Assembly (NCBI GenBank): GCA_933822405.4
Contig: CAKOGP040000669.1
Location: 1-47,226 of the forward strand
DNA length: 47,226 nt
Direction of reading: 5' to 3'
Source: Cylindrotheca closterium
Lineage: Eukaryota > Bacillariophyta > Bacillariophyceae > Bacillariales > Bacillariaceae
Shown: one piece after another, positions 1-10,527 of the stretch
Layout: the number at the start of each line of letters is the position of its first letter
Numbering within the stretch: position 1 is the first letter of the stretch
Notes under the pieces: generated by a model
What the model saw: the letters and a program-made list of their open reading frames with translations, nothing else
Database searches by the model: none
Told to the model about the DNA's origin: nothing
Program-made: the position numbers and the translations under genes

Positions 1-233
1 TCTACTGCAGCTAGGTACTGAAACTCAGTATATCACACCATGTTGGCTAAAACAGCCAGTCTGGTCCTCAAAAATGTGACAAGCTGGTTCTGACCCAGCT
101 ACCGGTATATCCTATCTATTTGTCACGCCTGAAGACCACTTTTTAATCCATATAAACCTGGATTTTCCACAAGTACTTTGTTAGTCCCAACAGTACTTCA
201 TTAGTTCTTACACGCGCACGTGAATTCCCAACA
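1..233 (-). mobile_element. TRIM-like element, 5' LTR and start of internal region
   Basis: On the minus strand an LTR of about 193 bp (233 down to 41) begins TGTTGGGAATTC and ends AGCCAACA. It is followed at once by TGGTGTGATATACTG at 40-26, a TGG-starting stretch in the position of a primer-binding site. The LTR is the reverse complement of 5468-5659, and 1-40 matches 5244-5283, so two copies of one small family lie in opposite orientation. The element runs off the left edge. No coding capacity is visible. TG...CA ends, a 6-bp terminal inversion (TGTTGG/CCAACA) and the adjacent TGG are known LTR-element hallmarks; the TRIM label is inferred from the short length. Confidence 0.7.
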
Positions 234-398
234 GTGATTATGAAGCATTCTATGATTTGTAACTTTGTTTGTCACTTGCGACCTCTGACATTCAACTTAA
301 CCATATCCTACTTTCAGAGTACCCTTCTTATTAGGAACCTTCCCCTTTGTTTGTCGTTGTGTTTGTCACTTGTGACCTTTTAAACCCAAATGAACCAT
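234..398 (-). repeat. Dispersed repeat C, copy 1
   Basis: About 165 bp that reappears in reverse complement at 41112-41279 with a handful of mismatches. The LTR of the TRIM-like element abuts it exactly at 233/234. In the other copy it follows directly after a Copia LTR A. It has no coding sequence. It may be an unclassified element body or a target that two elements happened to hit. Confidence 0.65.
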
Positions 399-2690
399 GC
401 CATATTTCATCACCTCCTGATGATAAGCCATTGTTGTATGCTTTCTATTGCAACCTACTGCCACTAAATTCAACTTCAGTGGCCGCTATGATAGCAAACA
501 CCCACTTAACAATACATAAACCACTTCTTTGGATCCTGATGGATAAAGCTCTACATGAGTTGCCCGTAGATTCTATTTAGATCTAGATCTAGATCCAGAA
601 ATTAGGTGGCAGCTCTGAAAAGATTCAAGTTTGATGCAAATTCTGAAATAGCCCACCTATTGTTCTAACTTCATTCAATTTTTTTAGTCTATATTATATT
701 TGTCACCAATATTGGTGTCTAAGAATGCTGGTTTGGCTGGAACGGGAGAATTCTTGGTGGAAATGCACCGAATTCACTTGAGGTGGACTCGAAGAGATTT
801 TTGGCTGCATCTGGGAGTGCGACGGAAACATTTCTACCTCAAGATACCCTATACCAATGTATCAACCTTGCCAAGTACATCAATGAGCAAGAAATATTAG
901 TTTAAATAAAGCAATTCAAAGCAATTTGGTCAACAATTTGGTCAGATCACTCCAGATCATGCTTTGGGGCAACAAACTTACATGTGATTCAAACTTCCCA
1001 TTTGCTTAGGCGCCTTGATCTAGGATAGGCCAAATCTATTGATAGGTCCAGTAATCCGTTGTTCATTAGAGGCAGTAAAAGGGACTGGCAGGTTGGTTTT
1101 TGGGTTTCTGTCTCCATGGTGCCAGGAGGACCCGCTGAAACGGAGCAAACTCATAATATTACCAAGCCAACTCATCGTATTGGTCAAAATTTATATGCCA
1201 ATGGTCGAATTCTTCTTCCGCTAATGACACAGAAGAGATTGGTGTATTGTCGTTTTTTTTTTGCAGCTTTCTGGGTCCACCAACGCCAGTTTCCCAAGAG
1301 CAACAGATTCTGATGATAGGGCTTGAGTTCAAATTTGGCACCAGATGACGCCATTAGGCACCATCTTCCTGCATCTAGGGACGTCTTCACATACAAAGTT
1401 GATGATGCATGTGCGCCCTTGACGGTGTCTATGAACTTCTTACCGACAAAGTCATCATTAGACCAACACACAGTTTTTGTTACCATCGTCATCAGTAGAA
1501 ATTGTTCGTTGTGCCCCATGTATTGCTGTTTGGCTTCCATGTTGCAAGTTGGTGCAATGGGAACAGTTGGTTGTTGCGCCAGTCCATTGTTGCGCAAACT
1601 GTAGTTGATTGTCATGTTTGTGTTGTTTCTGTTTTTATTTTGGCTGTGTGGATTGAGATTCAGGATCTGCCATACATTTGGACTAGAATCCCATCAAAAA
1701 GTTTCTCTGGATTGGGATTTTAGGATCTGCCATATATTTGCACCTGAAGCCTAGACGCTCCGTCCAAATGTACCACAATCCTGCACGTAGAATTCTACAC
1801 GGTCAGAAGTGATCAAAACATTTCTCCGATGAGCCCAGGACAGAACCAAAAACAACATTGAGAAAAGAAACTGCAAGCAGATGACATCACTGGTGAAGAA
1901 TCTGACAGCGATGCAACTGAATAGAGTACAATTGGCAAAATCAGGTAAGCTCATCAAAGAGCAAATTCTCACAGTACTATGATGCCATTTGATGATTGCA
2001 TGACATCAACAAGAACAGGAGATTTTGCATTTTCATATATCCTTTTTCCTGCAGGTGGCGCCTTTGCCAATTTTTCTTTGCTGGTTATGGTAATCATGAT
2101 ATTACATATGGCAGACATTGTGCATTTAAGCCACAAAATTGGGATTCGTTTGTTGAGACATGTCTCTCAATCAGGATCCCATTAAGAGTTACAAGTTTGT
2201 TAGTGTAGCTCCCTGTAAATCTACCAGGATCCTACTCAGTAGAAATAATGTAGATTGGACAAGTCGATAATAGTTTTGAGTCATTATGTTAAGTAAGCAA
2301 TATGTTAAGTGAGGTTGTTAGTAATAGCAGGGAAAAGATCGCGCCAGGATGGATTCAAGCCCATCCTATGGTACATTTCTACAGAAAATACGTAGAATCA
2401 CGCCTTCCTCCACCCTCCTCCAACCCAATGCTACATGTAGTTACTACTAGTGCCAAGTACATTTCCACTGAATCCAGCCTTGCCAGGGCAAAGATTTCAC
2501 AGCGCACACATAATAAAAAAACTTGAGTATTTGAAAACAAGACAAGGAGCAAGAAGGCACCAAGCAAGGGGAAGGGCAATGAGACCAAGAAGAAGGCAGC
2601 TTCAAACACTGCAACACTAGCAAAGCCTACACCCAAACAACCTGCGAGTTTTTTGTACTACTGGTATCAGAACGTCGTTGTTGAACATTG
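399..2690. other. Unassigned AT-rich DNA
   Basis: I recognise no gene here. The longest open frame (143 codons, minus strand, 1184-1615) shows no motif I know and could be chance. Two short direct copies of a motif around AGGATCTGCCATA lie near 1659 and 1724. At 2666-2678 the sequence TGGTATCAGAACG resembles the primer-binding site used with initiator methionine tRNA, but no LTR end is evident immediately upstream. Confidence 0.4.
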
Positions 2691-2739
2691 GAGAAACAGC
2701 AGCATTTTTTGTTTATTTGCCAACAAATGAAGGGGGGTC

Positions 2740-3232
2740 TCATAGACAGGAAAAGGTATACGGCAATCATTCAAGGGCAAGCAGTGAGGAGGACCTTGAA
2801 TAGAAAGAGGGTGAGTATTCATGTTTTGCGCTACTGTTGTGTGACAAAAGCCTTGATCTCACCTGCTTCTTTTGTCACTAAATATTATGGTGATGCAAGA
2901 TGTCAATTTGGGTTGAGTATGAAGGGGAGTGTCGGAGACAGGAAAAGGTGTATGACAATAGTTCAAGTGTGAGCAGTGATGAGGACCGTGAACACAAAGA
3001 GGGTATGTATTCATGTTTTGGCGCTACTGTTGTGTGACAAAACCCTTGATTTCACCTGCTTCTTTTGCCAATAAATACTGTGGTGATGCAAGCTGTCAAT
3101 GTGGGTTGAGCAATGCTTTCAATGTCACAGATGAAGCATTTGCACTTTTGATGGTGGAGAACTATGTGGACAGATGGAAGGCACTGGCCAAAGAATGGCC
3201 GAGCAGTGGCAACACTAACTGAACCACAAACG
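2740..3232 (+). pseudogene. Duplicated fragment of an unrecognised coding sequence
   Basis: Two diverged direct copies, roughly 180-190 bp apart, start at the GACAGGAAAAGG motifs (2755 and 2937). Both encode a similar short peptide containing RYCCVTK, then LISPASF, then KY.GDA.CQ. The second copy reads on through DEAFALLMVENYVDRW to a stop near 3220, and its composition looks truly coding. I do not recognise the family. The leading part contains stops, so this is a remnant of a gene or element ORF that underwent a local tandem duplication. Confidence 0.4.
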
Positions 3233-3338
3233 CTCTGAATAAAAGCGCAAGAAGGCAAGGCAACAAATTGTAGCAGTATATGAGGATTCCTGGAAAGTAG
3301 ATAGAACAAGTATTGTTTAGTTGATATTAATATATAGT

Positions 3339-3869
3339 TGTTGAAATTGCTCTCTTGGAGACCATTCATAACTCCTTGATAGAAGCAGTTCGACACGTCC
3401 GATCGGACAGACAGACAAATGTCCGTTTGGTCCGTTTTATTCGGGGGGATTCCTATGAGTCGGTTTTTGCAGGGAATCTGAAAACATGGAATTGTGGGCT
3501 TGGATTATCAAACGTCTGAGCGCCACGAAAATCCCAGACTGAATCCTGCGGGAGTTCTGTACGTGGGTTTTTGTACCGGCCTTCCAGAAAAGGTTTTGGG
3601 AAATTTGAGTTTTCGTGCATGGCTTTTGCTTTGCCCATTCCATGTAGATAACAAGTCTTTTAGAATAGTTATTTCCTGTAGAGATGATTATTTCCTATTA
3701 GGCGGATCGGAGATCGCTATGGTCAGTGCCTCTGCATGACGTCTTGATGGGTCGCATATTGGCACGGCTGGTTGGCAATGATGGCTTGATGGGCCACAAA
3801 GTTGTCAATCGGTTTGGACGACGATTAGCCTGTCGCTTGTCTGATGTCCGCCAGAACCGAAATCCAACT
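3339..3869 (+). mobile_element. LTR-like element B, copy 1 (531 bp)
   Basis: This block begins TGTTGAAATTGCTC and ends AAATCCAACT. The same unit recurs at 26276-27634, where it is flanked by a perfect 5-bp duplication, and in rearranged form at 14404-14865. It has no coding capacity. The size, the TGTT start and the 5-bp duplication at the second copy fit a solo LTR; a MITE with short imperfect termini is the alternative. No target duplication is visible around this copy. The 340 bp that follow (3870-4209) hold nothing I recognise. Confidence 0.6.
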
Positions 3870-4209
3870 AAAGTCATTGTGATATTTCAATTGTTGTAGT
3901 GATCACATTCACACTTTGGGCATGTGACAATAGATGATGCTGGCAATGCAAAAATGACAGGGTGAAGGTGGTATTGAGACTTTCAGTGCATGGTTGATGG
4001 TGGCTAGACCCTGTCCCAAAATGACAAGTAGTAGGTGATTTTTCACACGGCGAAGGTGACATTAGCACAGAGGCAAAAATAAATATGAAAAGGTTCCAGT
4101 CGAATGGCTGCGATAAAATCACATGGCCACATGACATAAGCAGACCGAGTCATGTCCTAATGTGACATGAGCAAGCCGACCAATAGGACCAGACTTTCTT
4201 TTCCGATGA

Positions 4210-5243
4210 GGGTTCTGGTACTACTAATGTACCCTCTTATGTGGTACAGATGAACGATCTAACGGTAGAATCACAGGATGGAACCTTGCACAAGTACGTG
4301 TAAGGCCGATTCTGAAGAAGAAAGCAGTCTCCACTGAAGACAGAGGAGAGTTGCTAATGAAGAAATGGCAGGCACAACTAGAAGCTGCCAGTACTTTCAA
4401 GGACGATGACAGCATGGTCAGCGATGGAAGTGTGAACATGCAGATCTACAAGTCGACCTCAAAGATGGATTCATTGAAGCACTGTTCTCAATAGACCAAA
4501 GATAACAAGAAACCTTTCAAGTCTAATGGAAGTAAGCACTGGGATATTGATCTTGGTATGCATCTTGATTCTGGATCTACGTTCAGCCTACAAATGAACG
4601 AAGATTACGCCAAACCTGGCACTGTGTCTGACCTGGATTACATGTTCAACTACGGTATGAACACTGGCCAACGTATTATCAAAGGACACACTTGCAATGT
4701 AACCTCGATAATTTATCTGAGCTTGTGAAGCTTGGATTCTGTGTCATTATGGACACTGATATTGAAAATGCGACATGTGCATCGAAACGGATTGTACACT
4801 TTTGTACCCGATGGTAGGGCAGAAAGTAATGAGGGATCCGAATACTCTGAGTGTGAATACAGAGAATGCGGAAAATGTGACTGCGACGCGTTTGGTGTCG
4901 CACACACTGAACGCCATAAATGTGGCGTTATTTTCTGTGGTAGAATTTTAAAATTAGCTATCCCAATCTGAGTGTTGTGTTGCACATTGATCTTGTTTTT
5001 GTTAACAATTCATTCGGACTCACGGTGCTACATACCCTTGGCCTCACGATCCAAGATGGCATTGTATGACACAATTGATAAATGTTTTTGGCTTTATAAT
5101 GCACATGATTTCACGGTGAAAAAGATTTATTGCGATGGAGAATTCCGTCCGGTATTTGAGCCCATGAAAGATGAACTTGAAGTTCAAATGAACTATGCCA
5201 GCAGAGGCAAGCATGATCCAAATGCGGAACAAAATAACCAACA
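4210..5243 (+). pseudogene. Copia gag C-terminus, protease and integrase fragment
   Basis: A broken stretch of a Copia polyprotein. From about 4310 it reads as the gag tail with one in-frame TAG. It then continues through the protease signature MHLDSGSTFSLQ (from 4558), the aspartic-protease active site as in diatom Copia elements. The next block, NLSELVKLGFCVIMDTD, needs a frame change. An integrase piece follows around 5060-5238, with IYCDGEF carrying the second catalytic aspartate, then MNYASRGKHDP just before the catalytic glutamate. The glutamate region is lost because the frame joins the TRIM-like element at 5238-5243. Much of the pre-integrase and first catalytic region is missing or unreadable. 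Confidence 0.75.
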
Positions 5244-5659
5244 TGGTGTGATATACTGAGTTTCAGTACCTAGCTGCAGTAGATAGACTGCAAAAGATAG
5301 GAGGTCTCGAGATAAGAGACAAGGCTGAGGTCAAGGGTTCAAATCCCTGGAGAATAGGGGCTCAAAGGAGTGAGTAAACGAACAATTGAATAAGGGCCGA
5401 CAACAGACGGACAGACAGAATGTCCTATCGAATGAATCACATGCACGATCCATCGCTCGAAGGAGTGTGTTGGGAATTCACGTGCGCGTGTAAGAACTAA
5501 TGAAGTACTGTCGGGACTAACAAAGTACTTGTGGAAAATCCAGGTTTATATGGATTAAAAGTGGTCTTCAGGCCTGACAAATAGATAGGATATACCGGTA
5601 GCTGGGTCAGAACCGGCTTGTCACATTTTTGAGGACCGGACTGGCTGTTTTAGCCAACA
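5244..5659 (+). mobile_element. TRIM-like element: internal region and 3' LTR
   Basis: The internal region (5244-5467, 224 bp) starts with the same TGG-led putative primer-binding sequence seen at 40-26. It ends in a purine-rich GAAGGAGTG that directly precedes an LTR of 192 bp (5468-5659, TGTTGGGAATTC to AGCCAACA). The upstream LTR is absent: only its terminal CCAACA (5238-5243) remains at the join with Copia integrase. A full element would be about 600 bp with no gene. The polypurine tract resembles the GGCAGGAGTR tracts of the larger Copia elements here, which suggests, but does not prove, that those elements supplied the enzymes. Confidence 0.65.
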
Positions 5660-5853
5660 TTAAAGGATCAATAGATTTGACAAGGATCATTGGTGGAGAC
5701 AACATCAGGAGGATGCAAGCATGGGTGGATGTTTTGTATGGAATCCACGAGGACTGCAAAAGTCACACTGGAGGATGCATCTCTATTGGTTGGGGCATGA
5801 TTTTGATCATGTGTAAAAACCAGGGGCTCAATGTGAAGAGCGATGCCGTTTAG
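5660..5853 (+). pseudogene. Copia RNase H fragment
   Basis: The frame reads a Copia RNase H core: MQAWVDVLYGIHEDCKSHTG (compare the diatom-type DASFAVHPDFRSHTGG at 40040-40090), then CISIGWG and LNVKSDAV ending in TAG. It is the natural 3' companion of the integrase piece upstream, with RT lost and the TRIM-like element lying in between. The residue order matches the RNase H segment that precedes the 3' LTR in Copia elements, and an LTR A remnant does follow at 5878. Confidence 0.65.
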
Positions 5854-5877
5854 ACATTCAAATTGCCATCGTTTGCT

Positions 5878-6324
5878 TGTTCATATTTGGAGAAACAAGA
5901 AAATGAGAATACATGTGAACAATAGAGAAAAGATGTCGACTGATATGACTAAAAAGAAGACTGATGCGACTAAAAATATCGCACAAGGTGAGTCAGAAAA
6001 CAGATCATATGATGTAAGAAAGCAAGACTAAACCAAGAACCAAAGTTGAATACTAATCAAAGTACCGACTACAATTGAACTTGCAGAATTTCCACTGAGC
6101 TGGAGAAGAAAGAGTCAAAGTCAAAAGTTGACAGACTGTTCTCACTTTTTATAATATATTGCAAGCAACAAGTGAATTGGTTGATAAAGTAGGATCTCTG
6201 ATAGATCTATATACTTCTATATACTGTAAATTCAATACTTAGAAGGCAACAATACCTGGACAGCTAAATTGCAGTCAATTGAACAGGTAGATTGCAGGGG
6301 GCAGTGGATCACTTACTTCTAACA
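5878..6324 (+). mobile_element. Copia LTR type A, 5'-truncated
   Basis: Matches the 555-bp LTR at 40560-41114 from the block CATATTTGGAGAAAC through the terminal CTTCTAACA, lacking the first 25 or so bases and carrying internal deletions. It follows an RNase H fragment as a 3' LTR should. No TG start survives, so no target duplication can be tested. Confidence 0.75.
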
Positions 6325-6366
6325 ATGACACTTTCAGTTTTTTATTGTTTTGCATGGTGAAAAACG

Positions 6367-6447
6367 GAATCTATTTATTCAGCACTGCTGCTGAATTCTT
6401 CAGCAGTTGAGAAGGGAATTCAGCAGTACTGCTGAATAAATAGATTC
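6367..6447. repeat. Long inverted repeat (hairpin), 32-bp arms
   Basis: Arms 6367-6398 and 6416-6447 are complementary over GAATCTATTTATTCAGCA and CTGCTGAATTC with a few mismatches between them, and enclose a 17-base loop. Not followed by a T-run typical of a Pol III terminator. It may be a miniature foldback element or a relic of inverted insertions. The sequence 6448-7104 contains nothing else I can assign. Confidence 0.75.
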
Positions 6448-7104
6448 TGCATTTTCATGCTCGGAAAATGCTATGCTGGCGGAAAAACCGTTATGCCAGT
6501 GTCATCATTGACCCAGTCGTGGAGGGAAACGTACAACATACTGGCGGTATTCAGCAGGACCTCCCTGTGTTGCCAGCAGAGTGCGGACTTCCAAATTTGT
6601 GTGGTTCTTTCTTGAGAAATGACTCTGTCATTTCCCCATTTTGTCTTTCATTATATAAAACAAGACATTTTCAAATAAGTGGAAGAAGACTATTCATTTA
6701 ACAAAATTTGAGCGGTCAGAAAGTCTTCTAAATCCATTTTTCCAAACTCTGTATTTAGGCCCTATCGAGTCCAAATGCGCCGTTTGACCCAAAAGTCCCA
6801 AATACCAAAATTTTTGATTCATATTATTCCTTGTTTTTCATTCATCTAGTCATTCTCCCCCAATTCTTCATGTATGTACTGGTACACATACGGGTAGCAG
6901 CATTGCATTGCTCGTAAAATCTTGTCATTTCTCAGAACATCCCCAGAGGTAGTCCCAATTTATAGAAAATGAAAAAAAAGAAATATGCACCAAAAAAATG
7001 GAAAAATATCAACCGACTAGCTTGACCAAACGGAAATGGCCTAAAATATTGCGAATTTGGAAAATGGAAGACTTTTGGACACGCTCCATTTATGAGTGTA
7101 ACCT

Positions 7105-8689
7105 GGACCCCCCGCAACCCGTCTATTGACCAACCGTTTTGGAATTTTCACATCTCGGACTTCTTTGACTACTAAATAGTTTTCAATACACCCCTGGGCC
7201 GGGGCATTGTTGTAGCAAAATATTGTTTTTGATCGGTTTCAAAAGCGTTTGATCGGTTTTGATTTCTTTGATCAATTTCAAAATCGTTTGATTGGTTTCG
7301 TGTCGCAGTGACTTGTTTCGATTTCTTTGATCGGTTTCAAAATCATTTGATCGATTTTGTGTCACCGTGACTTGTTTCGATTTCTTTGATCAGTTTCGCT
7401 TGATCTGTTTCGATTTCTTTGATCAGTTTCAAAATTTCATGACATCATTTTTTTATAAATAAAAACTGTGACGTACAATAGCCACATCATACTTGGATGG
7501 AGCCTTACGAGTCTCCGCATATTGTCATCAAATCAGTCTCTTTCATGGACGAGCCGCCCATCAACCATCTTGTTACTCCATCGGAGGAATCTGGCCTTGC
7601 TCTGAAGGGCTACAGCAAAAGGCGAATCAAGCGTGCCAAGTTTCAAACACCACTTCAGAGTTTCTCCCTGCACTGCAGTTTGGGTGTACACCGACACGCA
7701 AATCACCAACATTGCAGGCGCAAGGATCAAGGGAGGAGTACTTGACCCTAATATTTCTTGATTGGACGACTGTACTATCTACAAAAGTACCTATCCGAAG
7801 ATGAGCTGACGTCCCAGTTCGACTACTCCAACCATTGGGTAAGAGAGAAAGATTGTGGAAACTCGGAGACTGAGGCTACAACAGAGAGCCGAAGCACATG
7901 AGCACCTACAACACACACGACAATGCTGGTGTCAGGCCCTTCAAGAGTCGAGCTCTCAAGAGACACGATAATTTCTACAGTCTGTTGAAGCAAAACAAGA
8001 TCTTGGAGACGCGATTTGGACACAACGGAGATAGATTTGCTTCAGCTTTTGAGGCTTGTTGCGTCTTGGCTCATTATCTAATCACAAGAGAGATGTCACT
8101 ATACAATATTATGATCAAGGATGCTGTAGAAACTTATGAAGGGGATAAAAATAAACTTTCTTGAGTAGGGCCCCTAGTTGTATTTACTTTGCATCTCATT
8201 CTAGTAGTCATCTTTACCCTCTTCATCTCTTGGTTCAGCATATTGAGGTAGTCTGTCTTCATCCTCATCATTGTGATTGTCGTCTTTATCCTCTTCTTCA
8301 AGAGCTGCCATGCTGCGTTGTTGGAGGTTCTTGATGAATCTTGCAGGATCTCAGCTATGGCACCTTTCCTTGGTCGAAGGTTTTTCTTCCTTGCCATTTT
8401 TCAAGGTCTGAAACTCGTATTTGTGAGGTCCATACGTTTGATCCTACTGTACACTGTAACATTTGTCATCTTGAAGGATTTTGCTTTGATTGACAGGATT
8501 TTCAATTTATTTCGTGACTCATTTTTTTTTGACTTGATTCGATTTCTTTGATCGGTTTCAAAATCGCTTGATCGGTTTCTTGTCGCAGTGACTTGGGGGG
8601 CTCACTGCTGGCGGGGGGAAGACCCGTGTGTAGTAATCGGGTCCGACGCTCAAAAGTTGGTGGATAGACAGACGAGTTGCGGGGAGTCC
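7105..8689 (+). mobile_element. TIR DNA transposon H (non-autonomous, transposase remnant)
   Basis: The ends form imperfect terminal inverted repeats of about 35 bp. The left starts GGACCCCCCGCAACCCGTC, and the reverse complement of the right starts GGACTCCCCGCAACTCGTC; both continue into CCAAC.(G/T)TTTTG-like sequence. Inside each end lie short direct repeats built on TTTGATCGGTTTCAAAATCG (7220-7440 and 8528-8590), candidate subterminal binding repeats. A transposase C-terminal remnant lies between them. A related terminus occurs at 43508. No clear target duplication was identified. Confidence 0.6.
7498..8164 (+). pseudogene. DDE transposase C-terminal remnant (Harbinger-like)
   Basis: The clearest part is the last frame (7898-8164). 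Its SRALKRHDNFYSLLKQNKIL, then RFGHNGDRFASAFEACCVL and LITREMSLYNI, resemble the C-terminal end of the DDE superfamily endonucleases (DDE_Tnp_4/HARBI1-like) common in diatoms and oomycetes, where an R.RHE.FN.R.K...L..F.H motif precedes an F.A..V...L segment. Upstream, 7498-7760 contains coding-looking sequence in shifting frames (GYSKRRIKRAKFQT; YTDTQITNIAGARIKGG). The aspartates of the catalytic triad cannot be traced. The family call is from remembered motif pattern, not alignment. Its position inside TIR element H fits a decayed transposase gene. Confidence 0.5.
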
Positions 8690-8955
8690 TGCTTTCTGGT
8701 CGCTTGTCCTCAATTCTCTCAAAGTGCTCAAATTCCTCAGTTTGAGCTGCAGTTTCTCTTGCCGCCTCTGGTGACAAAAGGAAGGTGTTGGAGAGAGAAG
8801 AAAACTTCATTTTGTTTTTTGTCGACAATTTATTTTATATTTTTTGTAGCAAGCCTGTTTTGCCAAGTTGAAAATTATGTGATTGTGAATATCATCCCCC
8901 AAAATTTGAGTTCATTTAACAAACTTTAGACACATATGAGTAAAAACCGCTTTTT

Positions 8956-9018
8956 GGTCGCTTCTCCTCAATTCCCTCAGAGTCCTCAATACTTCGAGTA
9001 AATTGAGGAGAAGCAACC
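8956..9018. repeat. Inverted repeat with 18-bp arms
   Basis: GGTCGCTTCTCCTCAATT (8956-8973) pairs with AATTGAGGAGAAGCAACC (9001-9018) with one mismatch around a 27-base loop. A second copy of the left arm, GGTCGCTTGTCCTCAATTC, lies at about 8698 in the same direction, so the motif is a local repeat as well as a hairpin. The rest of 8690-9150 shows nothing recognisable. Confidence 0.65.
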
Positions 9019-9280
9019 AACGTCCTCCTTGCTTTTGCCTGAGCCAGTGTTTTTTTTTGTTTCTTAGTTGCTCTTTTTCCTCCCTGCAATCACAAATGAC
9101 TTAAGCGGGTCTTTCTGTTTTCCAACAATTACAAAAATCCTTGTTCTGTAGGGTGTTCCTGGAACGCACCACAACGTGCAACGCACGCAATTTAAATGTC
9201 CGTTAATAGTTACAAATGGTTGTATTGGAAAAGGTTAAGTGTCCGTTTCCATTTAGCGCGGGCGCACTGTGGAAATCGGG

Positions 9281-9545
9281 CATGCCCCGTGCGTCAATCT
9301 GACGCAAAAACGGGCACGCCCCGCGTCAAATTAACGCAAATCTGCGTCAAATTAACGCAAATCTGCGTCAAATTGACGCAAATTTGCGTCAAATTGACGC
9401 AAATGTTTGTGTCAAATTGACGCGCGACGCACAAAACTGCGTCAAATTGACGCAAGTTGCGTCAATCCCGCGTCAAACTCAAGAAATTGCATCAATCCCG
9501 CGTCAAACAGATGCAGTTGCATCAATCCCGCGTCAAACTCAAGGG
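9281..9545. repeat. Palindromic 20-bp tandem array, left
   Basis: Repeated units of TGCGTCAAATTGACGCA plus a 3-4 base spacer, each an odd-length perfect palindrome. About eight units run 9290-9470 before decaying to GCATCAATCCCGCGTCAAAC variants. Units are contiguous, without unique spacers, so this is not a CRISPR array. The spurious peptide VKLTQIC repeats simply reflect the tandem DNA. Confidence 0.8.
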
Positions 9546-10286
9546 AGGCCAGAAACACAATGTTATAAGAGCACAGTTCAGGTTCTGACATCATCTACTT
9601 CATTATGCTATGGGCTATAGCTCTGGACTCATTTATCAGGAGTACTTGGCTTAATATCCCAAAATTACACAGTTCCAAGCTCTAAACCAATTTGGATTGA
9701 TTCCAGGACAGCAACTAGTACCGCAAGTGTATGCTTATCATAGTTATGGATCCAAATACCTTGCAATGATTGGAACTTTTTCATCTTGCAAAAGACACAT
9801 ACTACCCCGTTTTTTGGTGTTCAACAAGAATGCTGGATGCAATAAGTCCCTAAACAATTGAGACAAGGAGAGCAGAAAGATCCTGAAAGGAATAGGAGAC
9901 ATTGCCAGATCCCTGGCCAAGTATGCCTATGGAAGAAAGGTCAGTTCCAACATTGCCAAATCCATTCTCAAATATTTTTTCTACAAGATTTTTGAGCAGT
10001 ACTATATCTGGGGGATTCCATTGATGAGCAAGCCAGGGATATCTGTTGGTGAATTTCATCAAGGGCTTCAAACTCCTCATTCATAAGGTTGTTGCTTCTT
10101 GCTTGGAAAATAGCATCATTGCCATTATGTGCCCCAGCTTTGTCAATTTCCATCAGATCCATTGTTCAAAAAATGGGCAACTCTCATTGGAATGAGAGTG
10201 GGAACTCAAACTCTCATTCATTCACACACACTCCAATCTTTTTGGAAATGATACCAGTACGCGGGTTTCGTCCCGCGTCCAAGACA

Positions 10287-10405
10287 TGCAGGCCGACGCA
10301 ACTATGCGTCAAACTGACGCAACTCCGCGTCAAACTAACGCAACTCCGCGTCAAACTAACGCAACTTGCGTCATTCCAGCGTCAAAAGAAACGTCCTGCG
10401 TCAAA
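10287..10405. repeat. Palindromic tandem array, right
   Basis: Companion of the array at 9281-9545: ATGCGTCAAACTGACGCAAC and CCGCGTCAAACTAACGCAAC units, about five in all, ending in decayed GCGTC half-sites. It sits subterminally near the opposite end of element F. Confidence 0.75.
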
Positions 10406-10527
10406 GTCGCAGAGCAGTTTAACGGACACATAAAAATTATTTAGAGCTAAAAAATCCTCAAAACAATCTAGACGGACAGATTTCGGGCGTGCGTTTGGCG
10501 TTGTGGTGCGTCCCTGAAGCATTTTGT

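Larger units (their letters stand above)
9149..10527. mobile_element. TIR element F with GCGTCA palindrome arrays
   Basis: The ends are inverted copies. Left 9154-9190 (GTTCCTGGAACGCACCACAA then CGCACGC) matches the reverse complement of 10487-10522 (GACGCACCACAACG then ACGCACGC). Further in, TGTCCGTT on the left pairs with AACGGACA on the right. Between termini and core sit two arrays of GCGTCA palindromes. The core (about 9560-10250) has no protein I recognise; a minus-strand frame at 9968-10162 looks marginally coding. Small size and structured ends suggest a non-autonomous DNA transposon of unassigned superfamily. Confidence 0.55.

Noticed and set aside
1184..1615. 143-codon minus-strand frame
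   Set aside because: No recognisable motif, conflicting frames on the other strand and no second copy; left unassigned.
2666..2678. Primer-binding site for initiator Met tRNA
   Set aside because: No LTR end directly upstream and no element body recognisable downstream; kept only as a remark.
5310..5360. tRNA-like B box GGTTCAAATCC near 5337
   Set aside because: No matching acceptor stem or A box could be paired, so a tRNA or tRNA-derived SINE is not supported.
9281..9545. CRISPR-like array of 20-bp repeats
   Set aside because: Units are contiguous palindromes with no unique spacers, and the surrounding DNA is eukaryotic.
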